Shown here: one piece after another, positions 5,304 through 7,231 of the stretch
Layout of the letters: every line of letters begins with the position of its first letter
Numbering within the stretch: the first letter of the stretch is position 1
From: Bacteroidetes bacterium 4572_114
GTDB taxonomy: Bacteria; Bacteroidota; Bacteroidia; Bacteroidales; 4484-276
Assembly: GCA_002254335.1 (NCBI GenBank)
Contig: NIVA01000179.1
Location: 1 to 7,231 of the forward strand
Reading direction: 5' to 3'
Length of the DNA stretch: 7,231 bases
Translations under genes and position numbers: made by a program
The notes under the pieces: generated by a model
The model's database searches: none
What the model saw: the letters and a program-made list of their open reading frames with translations, nothing else
Told to the model about the DNA's origin: nothing

Positions 5304-6905
5304 ATGAAAACAATTCTTTTTACAATTCTTTTAATATGTCAGTTTAGCATATTTGCCCAAAAGGTGGAGGTTTATTATGGTGTTTCAGGCAGGAATGATG
5401 TTACCAATGATTGCATTGAGTTATATGATAAGGGATATTACATTACAGGCGGATTTGAAAATGGAAATGGATATTATTATAACGGCTGGTATATCAAAAC
5501 AGATGTAAACCTCGAAATGCTATACGATAAAGTTGTTGAACATTCATCAAGTACTGTTGCAACATTTGCTTCGGCTTGTGATAGTACAGGAAACATTTAT
5601 GTTACCGGGTTTACAACTTATCCTGGCCAATGGCCCTTTGTTGTTAAAATAGATTCGTGTGGACAGAAACAATGGTGCAAAATCCTCAGTTATGAGGATT
5701 ATTTTAACTGGGGCAGTGCAAATGACATTATTATTAATTCAAGTAATGAAATAGTACTTCTTACTTCACTTAATTCAGATGACAAAATTGACAAGGTCCA
5801 TTTAATTGGCCTGAACGGATCAGGAGATGTGCTTTGGAAAAAACCATACGCATCAAGGAATGACCACCCATGGATAAGACAGGCAACCGGGTATAATTTT
5901 ACCGAGATTAATAATGAGTATTTCATCTCCGGTTTTTGCTACTATCCTTATCCAAATGATACCACCCATTTTTTTCTACGCCCTTTTTTTATTGGTATTG
6001 ATAGCTGTTTTAAAGAAAAATGGATTTTGCCGTTTGCTCCCTTGGATTCTGTTTATGGTGACGCATACAATACAATAGCAATAAATGATTCAGTTATGAT
6101 GGGGATTGGTGAGCGCTGGTTACCTGGAATTGATAAAAACACTATTCTTATGTTTTTCAGCACTGAAGGGGAAACCCTCGGATATAAACCAATACCTACC
6201 GATTCTATTGCGCCAAACCTAATTGCCAATGTATCCAAGGACATAAAACGAATTAATGATTCTTTATTTATTACTTTCTCTGTTTGGGGCTCTACACCTG
6301 ATGGTGGAATATGCAGTGAAATGATAATAGATACATCCGGTAAAATTTATAGAAAAAACGAATCAACGTACTGTATTGGGGGTGGCAGTTTAATAAAAAC
6401 GTATGATGAAAAGTATGTTTATGCTGTCACTGTTGAAGAAAGCAAATCCGACGATGACATCTACCTCTACAAAATAGATGAAAACCTGGAATCCGTGCCA
6501 TTTGATTCAACTGTACACACATACGACAGTCTTTGCCCCGGGGGTATTCAATCAAGTACAATCAATATTACGGATTGCCTTATCTGGACAGATATCGGGG
6601 AAGCCCCCGGCCCGGCCCAATACTACGAAAGCCTGCGGTGGATACCCATCAAGGCCTACCCAAACCCCGTGCGGGAAGGGAAGGTTACCCTGGAGTTTGA
6701 AAACACAGAACACCACCAAAATATGGAGCTACGCTGCTACAACAACTTTGGCCGCGAAATACACCGGCAAAAAATTTATAAAGGCCAGCAGGACACCGAT
6801 GTTAATGTTTCGGCATGGGGCAAGGGTGTTTACATCGCCGTGATTTACAGCAATGGCGGTGCAGTGGGGAAGGTGAAGTTTGTAGTGGAAGGGGGAAGAT
6901 GGTAG
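5304..6905 (+). CDS. Secreted beta-propeller-like protein with T9SS type A sorting domain
   Basis: 533 aa, intact. The signal peptide MKTILFTILLICQFSIFAQ is probably cut after A18. Residues 19 to about 440 contain repeated blade-like units in which a statement of the form (D)xxGNIYVTGF or NEYFISGF is followed by a hydrophobic strand and a WxK/WKK stretch (GYYITGGF...GWYIKT; GNIYVTGF...PFVVKIDSCGQKQW; NEIVLLTS...GDVLWKK; NEYFISGF...PFFIGIDSCFKEKW). This pattern is common in uncharacterised Bacteroidota propeller proteins. The sorting domain spans residues 447-533: IKAYPNPVREGKVTLEFEN, MELRCYNNFGREI, VSAWGKGVYIAVIYSNGGAVGKVKFVVEGG. The protein should be exported and attached or released by the T9SS. 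GC content rises from about 36% (6241-6540) to about 52% (6601-6900), where the sorting domain starts. The stop codon lies inside a purine-rich repeat. Function unknown. Confidence 0.88.
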   Translation: MKTILFTILLICQFSIFAQKVEVYYGVSGRNDVTNDCIELYDKGYYITGGFENGNGYYYNGWYIKTDVNLEMLYDKVVEHSSSTVATFASACDSTGNIYVTGFTTYPGQWPFVVKIDSCGQKQWCKILSYEDYFNWGSANDIIINSSNEIVLLTSLNSDDKIDKVHLIGLNGSGDVLWKKPYASRNDHPWIRQATGYNFTEINNEYFISGFCYYPYPNDTTHFFLRPFFIGIDSCFKEKWILPFAPLDSVYGDAYNTIAINDSVMMGIGERWLPGIDKNTILMFFSTEGETLGYKPIPTDSIAPNLIANVSKDIKRINDSLFITFSVWGSTPDGGICSEMIIDTSGKIYRKNESTYCIGGGSLIKTYDEKYVYAVTVEESKSDDDIYLYKIDENLESVPFDSTVHTYDSLCPGGIQSSTINITDCLIWTDIGEAPGPAQYYESLRWIPIKAYPNPVREGKVTLEFENTEHHQNMELRCYNNFGREIHRQKIYKGQQDTDVNVSAWGKGVYIAVIYSNGGAVGKVKFVVEGGRW

Positions 6906-6943
6906 AAGGGAGAACGGAGATGGTAGAAGGGAGAAAGTAGAAG
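6897..6943. repeat. Purine-rich repeats overlapping the 3' end of the propeller gene
   Basis: AGATGGTAGAAGGGAGAA occurs exactly at 6897-6914 and 6918-6935 (period 21). The first copy supplies the last codon and stop TAG (6903-6905) of the upstream gene. AGAAGGGAGAAAGTAGAAG (6925-6943) is repeated exactly at 7043-7061 on the other side of the palindrome-pair element. Confidence 0.85.
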
Positions 6944-6946
6944 AAA

Positions 6947-7025
6947 AGCTGTCAGACAGTTATCCTTTAACTTACACACTGCAAGTATTATGTATTTGAC
7001 TTTTAGCTTAAACTGTCTGACAGCT
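6947..7025. repeat. Palindrome-pair element, copy 2 (MITE/REP-like)
   Basis: AGCTGTCAGACAGTT (6947-6961) and AACTGTCTGACAGCT (7011-7025) are exact reverse complements, each itself near-palindromic, around a 49-bp AT-rich spacer. It has the same architecture and partly the same spacer sequence as the copy at 33-124. It sits in the intergenic region right after the propeller gene, between two copies of a purine-rich 19-mer, consistent with insertion into a purine tract. No coding capacity. Confidence 0.6.
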
Positions 7026-7035
7026 ATTCTAATAT

Positions 7036-7076
7036 AGAGGGGAGAAGGGAGAAAGTAGAAGGTAGCGAAGGAGAGA
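7036..7076. repeat. Purine-rich tract, second copy
   Basis: A nearly all-purine stretch containing the 19-mer AGAAGGGAGAAAGTAGAAG (7043-7061), identical to 6925-6943. Together with the first copy it brackets the palindrome-pair element. Confidence 0.8.
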
Positions 7077-7145
7077 TCAAACATCTTACATCGAACATCG
7101 GACTTCTTATATCAGATGTCCGATGTGAGATTTTTGATGTTTGAT
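7076..7145. repeat. 70-nt imperfect hairpin of the ACATC repeat family
   Basis: A 10-bp perfect outer stem (ATCAAACATC 7076-7085 with GATGTTTGAT 7136-7145) encloses 21-nt inner arms (7086-7106, 7115-7135) in which ACATCGGACTTC pairs with GATGTCCGATGT apart from one mismatch. The loop is 8 nt. It contains AACATCTTACATC, also found at 1821-1833. Lying between two plus-strand genes, it may end the upstream transcript, but it has no T-tract after it. Confidence 0.7.
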
Positions 7146-7188
7146 ATAATAGAAAAATTAAATTTGTAATTAATAAAAATTAAATTTG
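7133..7188 (+). promoter_or_regulatory. Promoter with duplicated -7 box for the gene starting at 7212
   Basis: TAAATTTG, a perfect match to the Bacteroidota -7 consensus TAnnTTTG, occurs at 7159-7166 and again at 7181-7188, exactly one 22-bp repeat unit apart. TTTG at 7133-7136 lies 22 nt before the first box and could be its -33 element. The second box has only a TTTG 14 nt upstream, which is too close for the usual spacing. The first box is thus the better candidate, giving a leader of about 40 nt. Confidence 0.5.
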
Positions 7189-7206
7189 TAATTAATAAAA
7201 ATTAAA
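7153..7206. repeat. 22-bp tandem repeat, 2.5 copies
   Basis: An AT-only unit (apart from one G) is repeated with period 22 and no mismatch over 54 bp. Each complete unit contains a TAAATTTG box. It ends 5 bp before the start codon of the last gene. Confidence 0.9.
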
Positions 7207-7211
7207 ACATC

Positions 7212-7231
7212 ATGAAAAAAGTATTTTTAAC
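7212..7231 (+). CDS. Start of a further gene, cut by the window end
   Basis: ATGAAAAAAGTATTTTTA encodes MKKVFL, the usual opening of a signal peptide in this kind of genome. It follows a good promoter candidate by about 45 bp, in the same orientation as the two secreted-protein genes. Only six complete codons are present, so the product cannot be named; another exported protein is a guess. Confidence 0.5.

Overview
The window looks like chromosomal DNA of a Bacteroidota bacterium. Three things point there: two secreted proteins ending in type IX secretion (T9SS) type A sorting domains, promoters of the Bacteroidota TTTG / TAnnTTTG style with AT-rich leaders and no Shine-Dalgarno sequences, and a ribosomal protein S16 with the long Ala/Glu/Lys-rich tail often seen in that phylum. 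I cannot name a genus.

Layout. Positions 1-367 are non-coding and repeat-dense: a family of 15-bp palindromes arranged as (+) spacer (-) pairs, a 59-bp exact direct repeat, and a 127-bp element with 15-bp terminal inverted repeats that ends 6 bp beyond the rimM stop codon. From 368 to 2318 there are three minus-strand housekeeping genes. In transcription order they are a SlyD-type FKBP prolyl isomerase with its own promoter, then, after a 235-bp gap, rpsP (S16) and rimM (16S processing and 30S maturation factor). A strong intrinsic terminator hairpin sits between rpsP and rimM, so rimM expression probably depends on readthrough.

From about 2423 rightwards everything reads on the plus strand. 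The first secreted protein has a signal peptide, a right-handed beta-helix, a Gly-rich hinge, a helical region and a T9SS sorting domain. It is broken: the N-terminal part runs 2666-4495, and the helical and sorting parts continue in another frame from 4470 to 5231. The junction looks like an out-of-frame deletion rather than programmed frameshifting. After a terminator-like stem-loop comes an intact second T9SS cargo protein (5304-6905), a beta-propeller-like repeat protein with a sorting domain. Positions 6906-7211 hold purine-rich repeats, a second copy of the palindrome-pair element, a 70-nt ACATC-type hairpin, and a 22-bp tandem repeat that duplicates a promoter -7 box. The first 20 bp of another gene close the window.

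The housekeeping genes are ordinary. The unusual material is the small non-autonomous repeats clustered around the genes, and the compositional and structural mosaicism of the two T9SS cargo genes. I see no sign of a defence system, phage, CRISPR array or biosynthetic cluster.
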